A stretch of DNA of 64,000 nt. It comes from Calliopum simillimum. Lineage: Eukaryota > Arthropoda > Insecta > Diptera > Lauxaniidae. Positions 34,203-46,003 of the stretch are shown in pieces (position 1 is the first letter of the stretch; each line of letters starts with the position of its first letter). Position numbers and translations under genes: made by a program. Location of the stretch: assembly GCA_951812925.1 (NCBI GenBank), contig OX638371.1, positions 34,198,101 through 34,262,100 on the forward strand. The letters run 5' to 3'. The notes beneath the pieces were generated by a model. The model was not told where the DNA came from. It did no database searches and saw only the letters and a program-made list of their open reading frames with translations.

Positions 34203-35130
34203 TATGTATGCATTCTACTTTAACTCCTAGAAAGAGCATAGGGCCAATATGAAACGTCTCCATTTGTCGCGATCCCTTGCGATGACTTTGATCTCTTGCC
34301 ATGACTTTTCCGATTCTTGTACTTCCTTTTCCAACGACCTTTTCGGTTTTGTTTTGGATCCACCACGTCTTCTACTGCCTTGTGGATTCCACTCAAGAGC
34401 CTGGCGACAGACTTCGCTGTGTGGTTTCCAGAGAGTATGACCAATCCATCTCCATTTGCGCAGCTTGAGCTTCTTTGCTATAGCTCTCTGATTGCAATAT
34501 TGTTGTAGCTAGGCACCAAACCTTATGTATACGCATTTGTTGACAAATACTTGCAGATTATTTCTTAGTTGTTCAGCTACAAGCCACGTTCCGCACCCAT
34601 GTAACAAAACCGATTTCACATTCGAATCAAAAATGCGCACTTTCGTTTTGGTGGATTTAACGGAAGAAGACCATATTTTGTTCAGTTGAGCAAACGCGCC
34701 TTTTGCTTTTGCTATTCTTGAGTTGATATCCTCCTTGCGTTGATATCCTCTATCCACATCCTGCACCATCCATGGAGATAATGCTACCTAAATACGTGAA
34801 GTTTTTGACGTTTTCGATGTCAACTAGGATTTATCTAGGATTTCGTCAAGAACGATAAGGATGAGCGATGTTGATAGTAAACAGCCCTGCAGGACGCCTG
34901 GATTAGTGGTGAATGTCGGAGACAACAATCCATTGTATAACACGCTGCGTTTAAAGCCTTCATATTGTGCACGTACGAAATATATGGCCTTTGCGGCAAT
35001 AGCTCTTCGCTGTAGTGAAACCCAAATGTTTTCTCTGGAGACACTGTCGGAGGCAGTGCTGTAGTCTACGAAGACAAGACACTCGCATGATTGTTCGACA
35101 ATTATTCTGAGGGTGTTGATTTGATCCATG
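34203..35130 (-). pseudogene. RTE-like LINE fragment, copy 1 (internal deletion)
   Basis: On the minus strand this matches the 3' part of the copy at 42513-44330. It encodes an RT block (FVDYSTASDSVSRENIWVSL, then GVLQGCLLSTSLILIVLDEI) and the C-terminal AFAQLNKIWSSSVKSTKTKVR region. About 260 bp that encode the YADD catalytic motif are deleted near 34830. Frames are interrupted repeatedly, so it is non-functional. The body is cut off at about 35130, right where the MITE at 35133 starts. Confidence 0.75.
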
Positions 35131-35132
35131 GG

Positions 35133-35388
35133 TTAAAGTGTTCGAAAAAAATATTCGAAGCAAAATTTCATTAGGGGTCAACAAAGACGAGAAATGCTTA
35201 AAACTTTAGAATAATGAGTAAAAAGGACAAATATACAATAAATATGAATAATGAGAAATTTATTTTCCGCTACTCATTTCTTTCATTTTATTACGTTTTT
35301 TACGCATTATTCGTAATTTTTAAGCATTTCTTGTCTTTGCTGACCCCAAATGAAATTTTCCGTAGAATATTTTTGTAGAACACTTTAA
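35133..35388. mobile_element. 256-bp MITE with long inverted repeats
   Basis: TTAAAGTGTTCGAAAAAAAT at 35133 is inverted at the right end (GTAGAACACTTTAA to 35388). Pairing continues for about 90 bp through AAATTTCATT and GGGGTCA and AAGAAATGCTTAAAA. It abuts the 5' limit of LINE copy 1. Confidence 0.75.
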
Positions 35389-35483
35389 TCAATTATAACC
35401 CATTTCTTTTGTAAAAAAATAAAAAAACAATAAGTAAAAAACGAAGTAAGTAATATGGTAAGGGTTGGAAGGCAAAATAATAT

Positions 35484-36116
35484 CTAGTAAGGGTGTAGGC
35501 TTTGGCCTGGCCAAACATTGAATACCCTACACAGCAGTATTTGGAAAATTTGGCTTATATGGGAGGTGCTACGCCCTCTTGTCCGAGTCCCCCAGTTTTT
35601 GCTCAGAGCTTGCATTTATAGTTCTTAGTGTCTGAGTGAAAATTGGTTGATTTATCTCAAAAACGTTTTCAGTATAGCGTTTTGAAGCTTTTGCTTCTAT
35701 GGGAGGTGCCACTCCCTCTTGTCCGAATTCGTTCAGTTTTTGCTCAGAGCTTGCGCCTACAATTCGTAGTATTTATGTGCATTTTGGTTGCATTGTCGTG
35801 AAAAATACTCCTAAAGTTACATTTTGAATATATTTTTTTGTATGGGCGGTAGGCTTGCAGTTAACCGATTTCGCACATTTTCAATCCCACGAGTTAACTT
35901 TCTCGACAGAGGCAGTGAACCAAATTTCATTGAATTATCTTGCTCAGTTTTTCCCAAAAATTTATTTTCACGCACAGCCACCCAGCTAGCCAGATAGACG
36001 CACATGGCTACATCGACTCATGAGGTGACGCTGATCAAGAATATATATACTTTTCTATATCTGCCACGCCTTCTTCTCTGCGTTACAAAGTGAATATACC
36101 CTGGGTGTAGAGTATA
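35484..36116 (+). mobile_element. mini-me/DINE-1-like element
   Basis: Complete copy from CTAGTAAGGGTGTAGGC to ACCCTGGGTGTAGAGTATAA. It has two monomers, a degenerate core (CAGCCACCCAGCTAGCCAG) and ATATATATAC. Confidence 0.65.
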
Positions 36117-36151
36117 AAAAGTAAACGGTTGCGACAACGTTTACAAATGAA

Positions 36152-36780
36152 AACTAGTAAGGGTGTAACATTTGGCCTGGCCAAGCATTAAACAAACATT
36201 ACACTGAAGTATCTTCAAAATTTTGCTTATATGTGAGGTGCCACGCCCTCTTGTCCGATTTCATCCAGTTTTTGCTCAGAGCTTTCAATTATGGCTCTTA
36301 GTGTCTGAGAAAAATAAAGTTCGATTATCTCAAAAACGCTTCCAGTATAGCGTTTTGAAGCTTTTGCTTATATGGGAGGTACCACGCCCTCTTGTTCGAA
36401 TTCGCCCAGTTGTTCCTCAGACCTTGCGCTTACAATTCGTAGTATTTGTGTGCATCTTGGTTGCATTGTCGTGAAAAATACTCCTAAAGTTGCAGTTTGC
36501 ATATATTTTATGTATGGGCAGTAGGCGTGTCCGTAGACCAATTTCATTATCAATCCCAAGAGCTTTGACATCGAAGGTAGTGTACCAAGTTTCATTGAAT
36601 TATCTTGCTCAGTTGTTCCAAAAAATGTATTTCCCCGCACAGTCAGCCAGATAGTCAGACGGACATGGCTAGATCGACTCAGGAGGTGACGCTGATCAAG
36701 AACATAGATACTTTTCTATATCTACCACGTCTCCTTCTCTGCGTTGCAAACGGAAGGACAAAGTGAATATACCCAGGGTG
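36152..36780 (+). mobile_element. mini-me/DINE-1-like element
   Basis: Second copy in the same orientation only about 35 bp after the previous one, from CTAGTAAGGGTGTAACA to ACCCAGGGTGTA. The two copies differ at many sites, so they are separate insertions or an old duplication. Its end runs directly into the LINE fragment at 36781. Confidence 0.65.
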
Positions 36781-36928
36781 TATGTAAGTATGCATTCTCC
36801 TTAAACTCCTAGGAGCAGCATAGGACCAATATGAGACGTTTGCATTTGTTGCGATCCCTTGCGATGACTTTGATCTCTTGCCACGACTTTCCCAATTCTT
36901 GAATTTCCTTTTCCAGCGACCTTTTCCA
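36781..36928 (-). pseudogene. RTE-like LINE 3' fragment, copy 3
   Basis: About 148 bp match the 3' terminal part of the copies at 34203 and 42513, including the tail GTATGCATTCTCC and the segment GATCCCTTGCGATGACTTTG. Only the last codons and the tail remain. Confidence 0.75.
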
Positions 36929-38538
36929 GAGTGTAGGGTCTAAAAATAACATCAATGATTTAATGGCGTTAACTTGGTATCAGGAAATTATTAAATTCAC
37001 TTACATTGTTACTCTCATTTAACTTTTTTTTATAAATTATGCTACTTCACAGTACTTTAAACTTTTGATGTAATAAGGTAACGGGCGGGACAGAGATTAC
37101 TTATTTTTCAAAAAGATCCCAAATCTTTACTTAGAAGGTTATACAAAACTGCTGCTCGACGTAAGCAAAAGTGGGCACTTTCAGCTGATAATGTGGTACC
37201 AATAAACGATTGCTTATAGTGGGGCAGAAAACTGCAAAATAAACCAGATTCAAAGTGATTTTTTTTTTCATGAAATAAAATAAAATTTCATTTTATCTTT
37301 TTCTTTGATGAAGCAGATGCATGTATTTTTTATATTTTAAGCATTGAAATTTGATAAAAATGTTGATTCTATTTTTGAGTTGTGAATGGTATGATCTCGT
37401 GGAAATACCCGTTTAGAGTTCTTCTTAAAAAAATCAGCACTACTCTACTTTCTTCTGTTTTGAGTCGTCCAATTTTCACGCAAAAGTTCATTCGCTAGTT
37501 CGTTTAACAGCGAAAAAACTCAGGTAAAATTATTAAGTATGTATTATTATTCCATCTATCATTTTTACCTGATAAAATCAAATAAAAGTTTTCTGAAGTC
37601 CAACATAAAAGTTAATAGAAGAATGGCTGAAACAAATACTCAAATACCTTCGTAAGTTCTTTAGCTCTACTTTTACACAACATCGCAAAGCTCTTCAACG
37701 ATACAAAATTTATTACTCAAATCTGACTATTTCTAATCCCTAGCTATTTCCTATGCACTGTGTAAATAAACGATGTACTCAATGTTAATTTTATTCAGTC
37801 CAACAATGTAATATGAGTCCGTGTCTACCCGATGTTTGTAGTGTACTGGATATTTGCTTTCACCTGTAGTGTATGTAAGTACTCCAGTGTATTTATTTGT
37901 CGTATCTAATGTCATAAAGTCTACACTTTCGCAAACGCTGATGCTTTATCCCTCTTTTGTATTTTTTGCGAAAAATTTATCAGGAATAATAAATAAAGTA
38001 TTTTGTTCACTCGATTGCTATTGCTGCTTTGTCGCATGACTTCGATGTGCTCTGAATCCATCCACACGTAGGTGGCTGACGTTTACTCGTAGATTTGTTC
38101 ACAGAAGAAAAAAAAAACAAAAGCGCGCAGCTTTCATTTCTTTAGTTCAGCAGTTTCAGATGCAAAAAAGGGGATTGTAAAAGAACAATAATAAAATTCG
38201 TTCGTCTTTATCCTTTGAAATGTATTATAGTAACTTATTTTATGAAACCATTATTGAAGAGGTGGTAAGGTTTAAGAGATGGATTAAAAGCAACACATAG
38301 ACCAAAACGGTTCATAGTAATTAAGAAGGCTCACAACTTCATAATATCTCAACATTATTTGACGGGCCGTCGTTGTACTTCACCTGAAATGGTCATAATG
38401 TCAAGTGAGACTTAAGTACGGCTTGCATATTATTGAATTTCTTGTTGATCTTATAATTTTATAAGGGTATTCAGATTATTTACCAAACAATGGGATAGAA
38501 TGTCTAGGAAATACTTCCTGCGGAACGTATTCCATCCG
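36929..38538. other. Non-coding region
   Basis: No supported gene, RNA or repeat structure. Confidence 0.35.
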
Positions 38539-39720
38539 CTAGATGTTGAAATTTTTCTGATTGTCTACCACAGTTGAACGAATGGAACTAGCTCTCAACT
38601 TAGCACTAATCTGGTGCCGAGTGAAAGGGGTCGAAATAAGAAATGGTACAACCAGGCTGTTTGACTTTACTTGGAGGAGAAGTCTAATCGTTTCCGAGGA
38701 GATGAAATATTTAGGAGTATTTCTAGACAAAATTCTAACTTGAAAACAGCAAAGCCTTATAAATTACAAATGCTTGCCAAAAACTGAATAAAATGTGGGG
38801 CCTATGCCTAAAAACGATGGTATAATTTTAAAAAACTGTCATTATGCCAATGATCAGTTATGCTCATTAGCAAAGGTAGACCAAGTAAAGGCTCAGAAGG
38901 AACTAAATAGGACTTCAGATAACCTGCTTGAGTTTTAATGGGGCATTGAGAACATGCCGATAGAAACTCTTACGGGACTCACTCCACTTCATCTTACGGT
39001 TAAGGCAGCCGGTGCGGAGCTCACCAACTTGAAGAAGACAATCTAACAGGAAATGCTAAAATTCTGTATGTGCTATGGAACACAACATGTCTAGCCGTCT
39101 CCGATTAAATGTGTAAAACGATTGTTTTCTCCAGGAATTTCAAAGTGGACAGCAATGACCCCACTAATTGGAAAAGAAATTATAAAAGCATTAAGCCGGG
39201 CTCACTATGATTCACTGATGGATCCAAAACGGAAGATGGCAGCGCAGGTTCTGAAGTTATAGGACAAAGATAGCAAAAAGCAGTTCCAATTGGTAAAACA
39301 GCTTCCATTTTTAAGACGGAGCTCCACGCTTTAGAGTTCTGTACCAAAAGACTTCCGGTACCGTTGCAAGCGATTCTTTAATTTTTAATAGCTTTTTCAA
39401 TAAGTATACTCAAAGCTAATCGTGGAGCATTCTGAACTTCTCCAAGCCTTATCTAGGAGAAATGATGTGACTCTAATCTGGCTACCAGGACACCAGAGAC
39501 GTTGAGGCAATTAAAGGGTAGATTGCTTAGCCAAGAGAGGACCTCTTAATGCTTTCATAGGCTCATTACCCTTTTACGGAGTGAACAAAGCTTTAAAAAC
39601 AACATAATTTGGAAACGGGAAGAAAGTATCCTTATTAACTACTACGGATCCCAAGAAGGCACACGGTAGGCGAAAAGATTAATCAATTCAGTGTGATGTA
39701 GAATTAAGTCGGGATTTTAA
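38539..39720 (+). pseudogene. Decayed R1/LOA-type LINE (RT thumb plus RNase H)
   Basis: In shifting plus-strand frames the order of an RNase H-bearing non-LTR polyprotein can be followed. RT thumb: LALIWCRVKGVEI, EEMKYLGVFLDKILT at about 38575-38742. Connection domain: KVDQVKAQKELNR and LTGLTPLHLTVKAA near 38880-39010. RNase H: FTDGSKTEDGSAGSE near 39210-39255, FKTELHALEF near 39310, and LIWLPGHQR near 39475. Multiple stops and frameshifts separate these, and no endonuclease or YADD motif remains. Related by domain type to the remnant at 13811-14345, which is on the opposite strand. Confidence 0.65.
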
Positions 39721-42512
39721 ATTCCAATGACCTAGATAATATTAATCCCACGGCACTGACGAAATTTATAGATAGCTTAGAACTTCTCTGATACGGAACG
39801 AGGCTTAATGTCAAAGCAAATTTTTAATTTTAACAACACCCTGCTTTACGTAGATATATGTACACTTGCAAAAGGTTATATATGTGTGTGTACTCGAGCA
39901 CATTTCTTCGCATTGAGTTTCAATGCATGCGTTGTGCTGAAGCGTAGCGGTTACACTACAACATATTTGCAGTATGAATTTTGTATTTAGCAACCTTCGA
40001 ATAGCTTCTTTACTGCCAAAAAATGTTAGGAAGTCTTTTTTTCCAGTACTCGTAAGTCAAACACTCAAATCGTAGAGTTGCTATCGCCTTTAGCGTAACA
40101 TTACACACAACTTACACTGGTTAGCGAAGAAAGTGTAGTAAGACTGTGTGTGTGTGTGCGTGTGAATGTACAGATTAAAAAGCAGTTTCATTCACCCGAA
40201 ATTTTTGTTATCGAGTCTGGCGAGGAATTCTTGCTACTGCTCGCACTCTAAATCAGTAATCGAGTCCGGAATTCTTGTTATTTGTGTAGGCACTTTGTGT
40301 CTAGTGTTGTCTTTGCTATACCACGCCCATTAGCCCACTAGATTTTAAATGCAAACTCTTGCAAAGCTATCAATTTCAAATGGACCCCACCCACATACAC
40401 ACTTTATTCCACTCGTATTTAAACATTGAAATTTCTTCGTACTTACGAGAAGTATCTTTTTAAAAAGTCTGTAAAAGCGTATCAAATCGAAATTGTTTTA
40501 CGCTTATACTGTCTGTGTGTTTGTACTTATGCGTTGGTATTTGTGTATGGATTTGATGGAAGGGCTTTGGGTTTCACGTATTAGCACAACGACCACATAA
40601 ATTTATGTTGAAATTTGAAAGAAAGAACAATCAGTTGCAAAGGTAGCGGTTGCAACCAATCCTTGGGTTTTTATGTAACAAATCAGATATTTTTTCAAGT
40701 TATTGCTTGTGTTGCATTACACAGAACTGGCAGAATTGAGTTTGTGATTTAAGAATTTATTTAACAACACGTTAAACGAAAGAAGACTAAATTTATATTC
40801 ATCAAATCAATTTTCAATAAGTCTACTAAATTGTATCCACTCTATTTTAAGACGTGGAGTAGTATCTGACAGTACCGACTGTGGCGTGGTGGTAGTGTTG
40901 CAAAGACGCAAATCGGATTAGTATTAGTATCATTAAAACACTACTTAAGTAAAATAAAATATAAATTATTGGCTAAGTAAGTCTAGAATTAATTTAAAAC
41001 TAAGGAAACATCCAGAGGGCTTGACAAACTTCTCGTACAACAGCTTGAAAGGATTTGTAAGATTATCGCGTGCAGCAGCAACCCTGGTGCCGAAACAGTG
41101 AGTGCCAACTGTCCAATACTATCGCTAAAAAGGAAATAGCTGATCTTGGATGGAAATTGCATGGTGGAATGCAAGTTCCGACGATGGTATCGGTCTCTAG
41201 TAACCCAACCGTCAACGAGGTAAGACATGTTCTGTGAACATTTCAACCATCCATGGTCGAAACGTAGACCTTCAAGGTAAAATCAAGACACAGTGGTAAC
41301 TGACTAGGACCGTAGGATTTGTTTTCCCAAGAATTTCCTGACCTGACCCGAGAGTGAAGCGGCGGTGCGAGCTTTCGTAAGCGCACAAGACAAACAAGGA
41401 CAGGTTAGCAGAGGACAACAGGGAGGCAGCGGCAGTGCGACTCGCTTGAATCCTGACATCTGGACGGAAACACAGACCGACGTTACAGTGTTCGGTTCCA
41501 TAATCCAGAAGTCACGGGCAGGTATTTGTTTTCTTGTTTTTTTCGAACTATATTTTTTGGCCTTCGGAAATCGATGGCGTAATCCGCTTTGCTTTATCAA
41601 GACAGAATTTCAAGATATCTTTAATTCAAAGTTTAGTCGGTGTTTCGAGCCTGGGAGCTAATGGACCTGAATTTGTCCGGAAATTCTGTCTCGAGAATAT
41701 ATTTCTTTCTCGAGAGGGAGCATCTGCAAACGGAAGTATTTTGAGAATGGAAATTCTATTTCTATCGGGCATTCATTTTAAAAATTTTAAAAAATATTGT
41801 ATTATAAGAAAGGTATTTTAGTAGACTTGTTATAAAAATATTTTTCTATTTCATGCACACATTATACAGGGCAACACTGGCCTTGCGACGTAGGGTTTAA
41901 GAGTCGATTTTGAGTAATATAAAACTACTCAATGCGAAAGCAATATTAAATTCACCGAATTGACTTTAGTTTTCCAGATATCATTGCTTAAAAGTTAAAA
42001 AATAGCTATTTTGAGCCACTAAATGTGAGCAGAAAAAAATTGTTTTTTATCGCCCTGTGTTATTTATTTCGTACAAAAGATATGTTTAGGTCGCAGCGCA
42101 ATCCAGAAGCTTTGAACAATAATAGAACTTTCTGATTCATATCAAAAAATTTAAAAATTAAATTCTATCATTTTATGTATCCGTCATGAGAATTGATTTA
42201 GTTTACACCTCAGAATATCTGGTGATGGCATTCCCGGCATAAATACGATAGCGTCGTCCGGCATAACAAAGAATTTGTTGATAAAAGAGATTCCTTATAA
42301 AATTTAAACCTTTTTGAAAATGATGATGATGACCAGCAAATTTATAATGATGTCTCAAATTTCATTAATCGAATGTGCAATAATTTTTGTATCACTTTTT
42401 TTTTTGATCATCCATATTAAAATGGATTCAGGATACTCATGGATTTATTTATGATTTATTAAATTTTAATGATTCTAACATTTATCAATTTATAATATCC
42501 ATTCTTATGGGC
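39721..42512. other. Non-coding region with short repeats
   Basis: A TG microsatellite lies near 40146-40160. The 59-bp repeat shared with 25235 is at 41385-41443. A weak inverted pair (ATACAGGGCAA at 41868 and TCGCCCTGTGT near 42050) may be a MITE of about 195 bp. No gene was recognised. Confidence 0.35.
41385..41443 (+). repeat. Short dispersed repeat shared with 25235-25293
   Basis: ACAAGACAAACAAGGACAGG and the following GAGGACAA/GGGAGGCAG block match the earlier copy. Open frames of about 98 codons cross it on both strands but are not recognisable. Confidence 0.5.
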
Positions 42513-44330
42513 TATGTATGTATGTATTCTCCTTTAACTCCTAGGAGGAGCATAGGGCCAATATGAAATCTCTCCATTTGTCACGATCCCTTGCGATGAC
42601 TTTAATCTCTTGTCACGACTTTCCCGATTCTTGGATTTCCTTTTCCAGCGACCACTTCCAGTTGGTTTTGGGTGTACCACGTCCTCTACTGCCTTGTGGA
42701 TCCCACTCAAGAGCCTGGCGACAAACTTCGCTGTGTGGTTTCCGGAGAGTGTGACCAATCCATCTCCATTTGCGCAGCTTGACCTCGATTGCTATAGCCC
42801 TCTGATTGCATTTTTGATGTAGCTCGGCATTTGATATAGTGCGAGGCCACAAAACCTTTAGTATTCGCCTTAAGCATTTGTTGACGAATACTTGCAGCTT
42901 GTTCGTTAGTTGTTCAGTAACAAGCCACGTTTCGCACTCATATAACAAAACCGATTTCACATTCGAATCAAAAATGCGCACTCTCGTTTTGGTGGATATA
43001 ACGGATGAAGACCATATTTTGTTCGATTGAGCAAACGCGCCTTTTTCTTTTGCTATTCTTGAGTTGATATCCTCTCTTGCTCCACCATCCATGGATATAA
43101 TGCTGCCTAAATACGTGAAGCTATCGACGTTTCCGATGTCATCACTGCCAGCTCTAAACGTGATGTCATTGCTTGGTTTAGCTTCATGCTTGCAGTCTTG
43201 GATATGTTGATTTTTAGGCCGGCCTTTTGTGATTCCAAGACAAGGTCTTCAATTTTGCTTTGCATATCTGAATGTTTGGACGATAAGAGGCAGATGTCGT
43301 CAGCGTAGTCGAGATCTTCCAGATGTTCGGTAAAGTTCCATTGGATACCCCTTTGGCCTTATTAAGAGCTTTATCTAGGATATCATCAAGCACGATAAGG
43401 AAGAGTGATGGTGATAGTAAACAGCCCTGCCGTACGCCTAAATTAGTGGTGAATGTCAGTGACAGCAACCCATTGTGTACCACACTGCATTTAAAGCCTT
43501 CATATTGTGCACGTACTAAGTTTATGGCCTTTGCGGCAATACCTCTTCGTTGCAGTGAAACCCAGATGTTTTCTCGGGAGACACTGTCGAAGGCAGTGCT
43601 ATAGTCTACGAAGACAAGTTGAAGTGCAGCACGCCACTCGCATGATTGTTCGACAATTATTCTGAGGGTGTTGATTTGATCCACGCATGATCGGTTTCGC
43701 CGGAATCCTGCTTGCTGCTTTCGAATGGCCGAATCAAGTTTTTCGTTTACCCTGTTTAGCAGCACTTTCGTCAATGCTTTTGACGGTACTGAGAGCAAGG
43801 TAATGCCTCTATAGTTTCGGCACTTGCTTCGGTCACCTTTTTTCGGTAGTTTGACTAGCATGCCATGTAGCCAATCTTCTGGCAAACGCTCTTCGCTCCA
43901 GATTTTGGTAAGCAGAGGATGGAGAATTTTAGCTGATGTTATGGGGCATGCCTTTAGCAGTTCAGCTGTTATTTGATCTATACCGGCGGCCTTGTTGTTT
44001 TTCATGCTTTGGATAGCTTTCACTATTTCATCGATTGTAGGCGGTGGTGTTTGTATTCGACTACTACTGCGAGTCACTGCGGCAGTTGTAGTTGGTGATT
44101 CTGGTTGTGGGGATGTTCGTCCGCTGATGTTAAGAGATTTTCACTTTTGTCTTTGATAGGGCGGCTCTGTTGGAGTTTTCTGCCAGATAATCTGCGGGTG
44201 ATATCGTAAAGCTGCCTGAGATTTTGAGCATTTGCAGCGCTTTCGGCTTCGCTCGCGAGGTCGTTATATATTGTAACGGTGGTAGCACACTGCTGCACCG
44301 AGCGAATTGTCTTCTGGGTTAATTGCTACG
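42513..44330 (-). pseudogene. RTE-like LINE, longest copy (copy 2)
   Basis: The minus-strand order is: linker (44298-44074, NLRQLYDITRRLSGRK); RT fingers and palm (44077-43214) with NNKAAGIDQITAELLK, PKKGDRSKCRNYRGITLLSV, FRRNRSCVDQI and VDYSTAFDSVSRENIW; then YADD (DYADDICLLSS, encoded at 43296-43307). The C-terminus follows (43092-42534) with LRKWRWIGHTLRK and an EKEIQESGKSW block. At least three frame changes break it: near 44120, in the CCCC run at 43348-43351 just before YADD, and near 43100. The 3' end is a short TATGTATG-type repeat instead of poly(A), as in many RTE elements. Clade assignment is inferred. Inactive, lacking the endonuclease. Confidence 0.8.
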
Positions 44331-44373
44331 TAGCGTTAAAAAATGTAAACGGACCCTAATTCCATGTTCGAAA

Positions 44374-46003
44374 ATTGCCATTCACCAACACACTAACAAA
44401 ATGTACACGGAATTTCATTTTTTTATCACCCTTGCGATCATTGGCTTGGTTTTGTGAGTCAGTACACACTAGAGAGGATCAATTTGTTCCAAGCCAAATT
44501 TTTCCACTTACTTTCATTCAGTTTCGGATTCTCCCTTAAAATCTAAGTTAAAAACTCCTTGGGACCATATATCTGCGGTGAATTTCGACTCAGCCAAAAA
44601 TCGTTTGAAGTTTTGGGTTTCTGTCGCTGTTGCGAGATTGTCTTTGATAATTTATAACTTCCGAACAACTTATTGTATTGCTATGATTTTAGCACCGTTA
44701 GAAAGGTGTTGTTGCGTAGTAAGAACGCTTTGGCTAATTTATTGAAAAAAAATATCTGGTTCAAAAGTTATGACCTTTTGAATGAAAATATTTAAAAACT
44801 TTATACAAAATGTACCAAAAATTTCATCTATTTTAAAAAAAAAATATACTTTTAAATTTTTTTTATAGTGTATAAAAAGAACTATCTAAAAAAGGTCTAT
44901 TCATTTAGATACGGCTAGTCATTTCAAAGTTATGACCGTTTGAATGAAGACAGATAAAAACTTCATACAAAGTATATTAGAAATTTAATCTTCCAAAAAC
45001 AAAAAAACCCTTATTTTTGATTTTTTTTCTATAGCTCATAAAAACGCCTTTCCAACGTAGTCCTGTTCTTTAAGATACGGCTAGCAATTCCAAAGTTATG
45101 ACATTTTGAATGAGAGCAGATGAGAACTGTTAAGTGAAAAAATATTTAATACAAAGTTGAACAAAAAAAAAAATTTTTTTTTTAATGAGTTCTTGTGTAG
45201 TATTTTCGATTACCATTAATCAGTAGAAAAAAACTGTCAAAGGATTTTTTGAAGTTGGGTCACTAAGCGGTGCTATAATGGCTCAAAGTTCGGAAAATCA
45301 AGTATTATAGAGAAAATGTATGCTTTGATTCAAAATGTCATAACTTTGGAATTGCTAGCCGTATCTTAAAGAACAGGACTACGTTGGAAAGGCGTTTTTA
45401 TGAGCTATAGAAAAAAAATCAAAAATAACGGTTTTTTTGTTTTTGGAAGATTAAATTTCTAATATACTTTGTATGAAGTTTGTATTTGTCTTTATTCAAA
45501 GAGTCATAACTTTGAAATGCCTAGCCGTATCTGGATGAATAGACCTTTTTTAGATAGTTTAGTATATTTTTTTTTTTTTAAAGATGAAATTTTTGGTACA
45601 TTTGTATAAAGTTTTTATATATTTTCATTTAAAAGGTCATAACTTTTGAACCAGATAACTTTTTTCAATAAATTAGCCAAAGCGTTCTTACTACGCAACA
45701 ACACCTTTCTAACGGTGCTAAAATCATACCAATACAACATGTTGTTCGGAAGTTATCAATTATCAAAGACAATCTCGCAACAGCGAAAGAAACCCAAAAC
45801 TTCAAACGATTTTTGGCTGAGTCGAAATTCACCGCAGATATATGGTCCCAAGGAGTTTTTAACTTAGATTTTAACGGAGAATCCGAAACTGAATGAAAGT
45901 AAGTGGAAAAAAAATTTGATCCTCTCTAGTACACACTAAAATTTTTTTCTAATTTGAAGGCCAAAAATGAGGTGACATTTTGTGAGAGTATTGGTGAATG
46001 CAA
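44374..46003. mobile_element. Outer inverted-repeat element split by a foldback insertion
   Basis: TTGCCATTCACCAACACACT with ACAAAATGT at about 44376-44410 is inverted at about 45975-46002 (ACATTTTGTGAGAG, then TATTGGTGAATGCAA). Once the 1.46-kb foldback and its target duplication are subtracted, an element of about 150 bp is left. Confidence 0.5.
44471..45927. mobile_element. Foldback element with 9-10 bp target duplication
   Basis: The arms (44471-45112 and 45329-45927) are near-identical inverted repeats of about 600-640 bp around a 216-bp loop. The ends are AGAGAGGATC and GATCCTCTCT. AGTACACACT flanks both sides (44461-44470 and 45928-45937), a 9-10 bp duplication as in foldback and Mutator-like elements. 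Each arm contains about three diverged copies of a subrepeat marked by CAAAGTTATGAC, spaced roughly 120-185 bp apart. No protein is encoded. Confidence 0.8.

Noticed and set aside
39808..39993. Mirror-image open frames of 60 codons on opposite strands
   Set aside because: Short, Cys/Thr-rich, unsupported by motif or context; a chance effect of low stop density.
42563..43604. Plus-strand open frames over the RTE-like LINE
   Set aside because: They are antisense shadows of the minus-strand reverse transcriptase.
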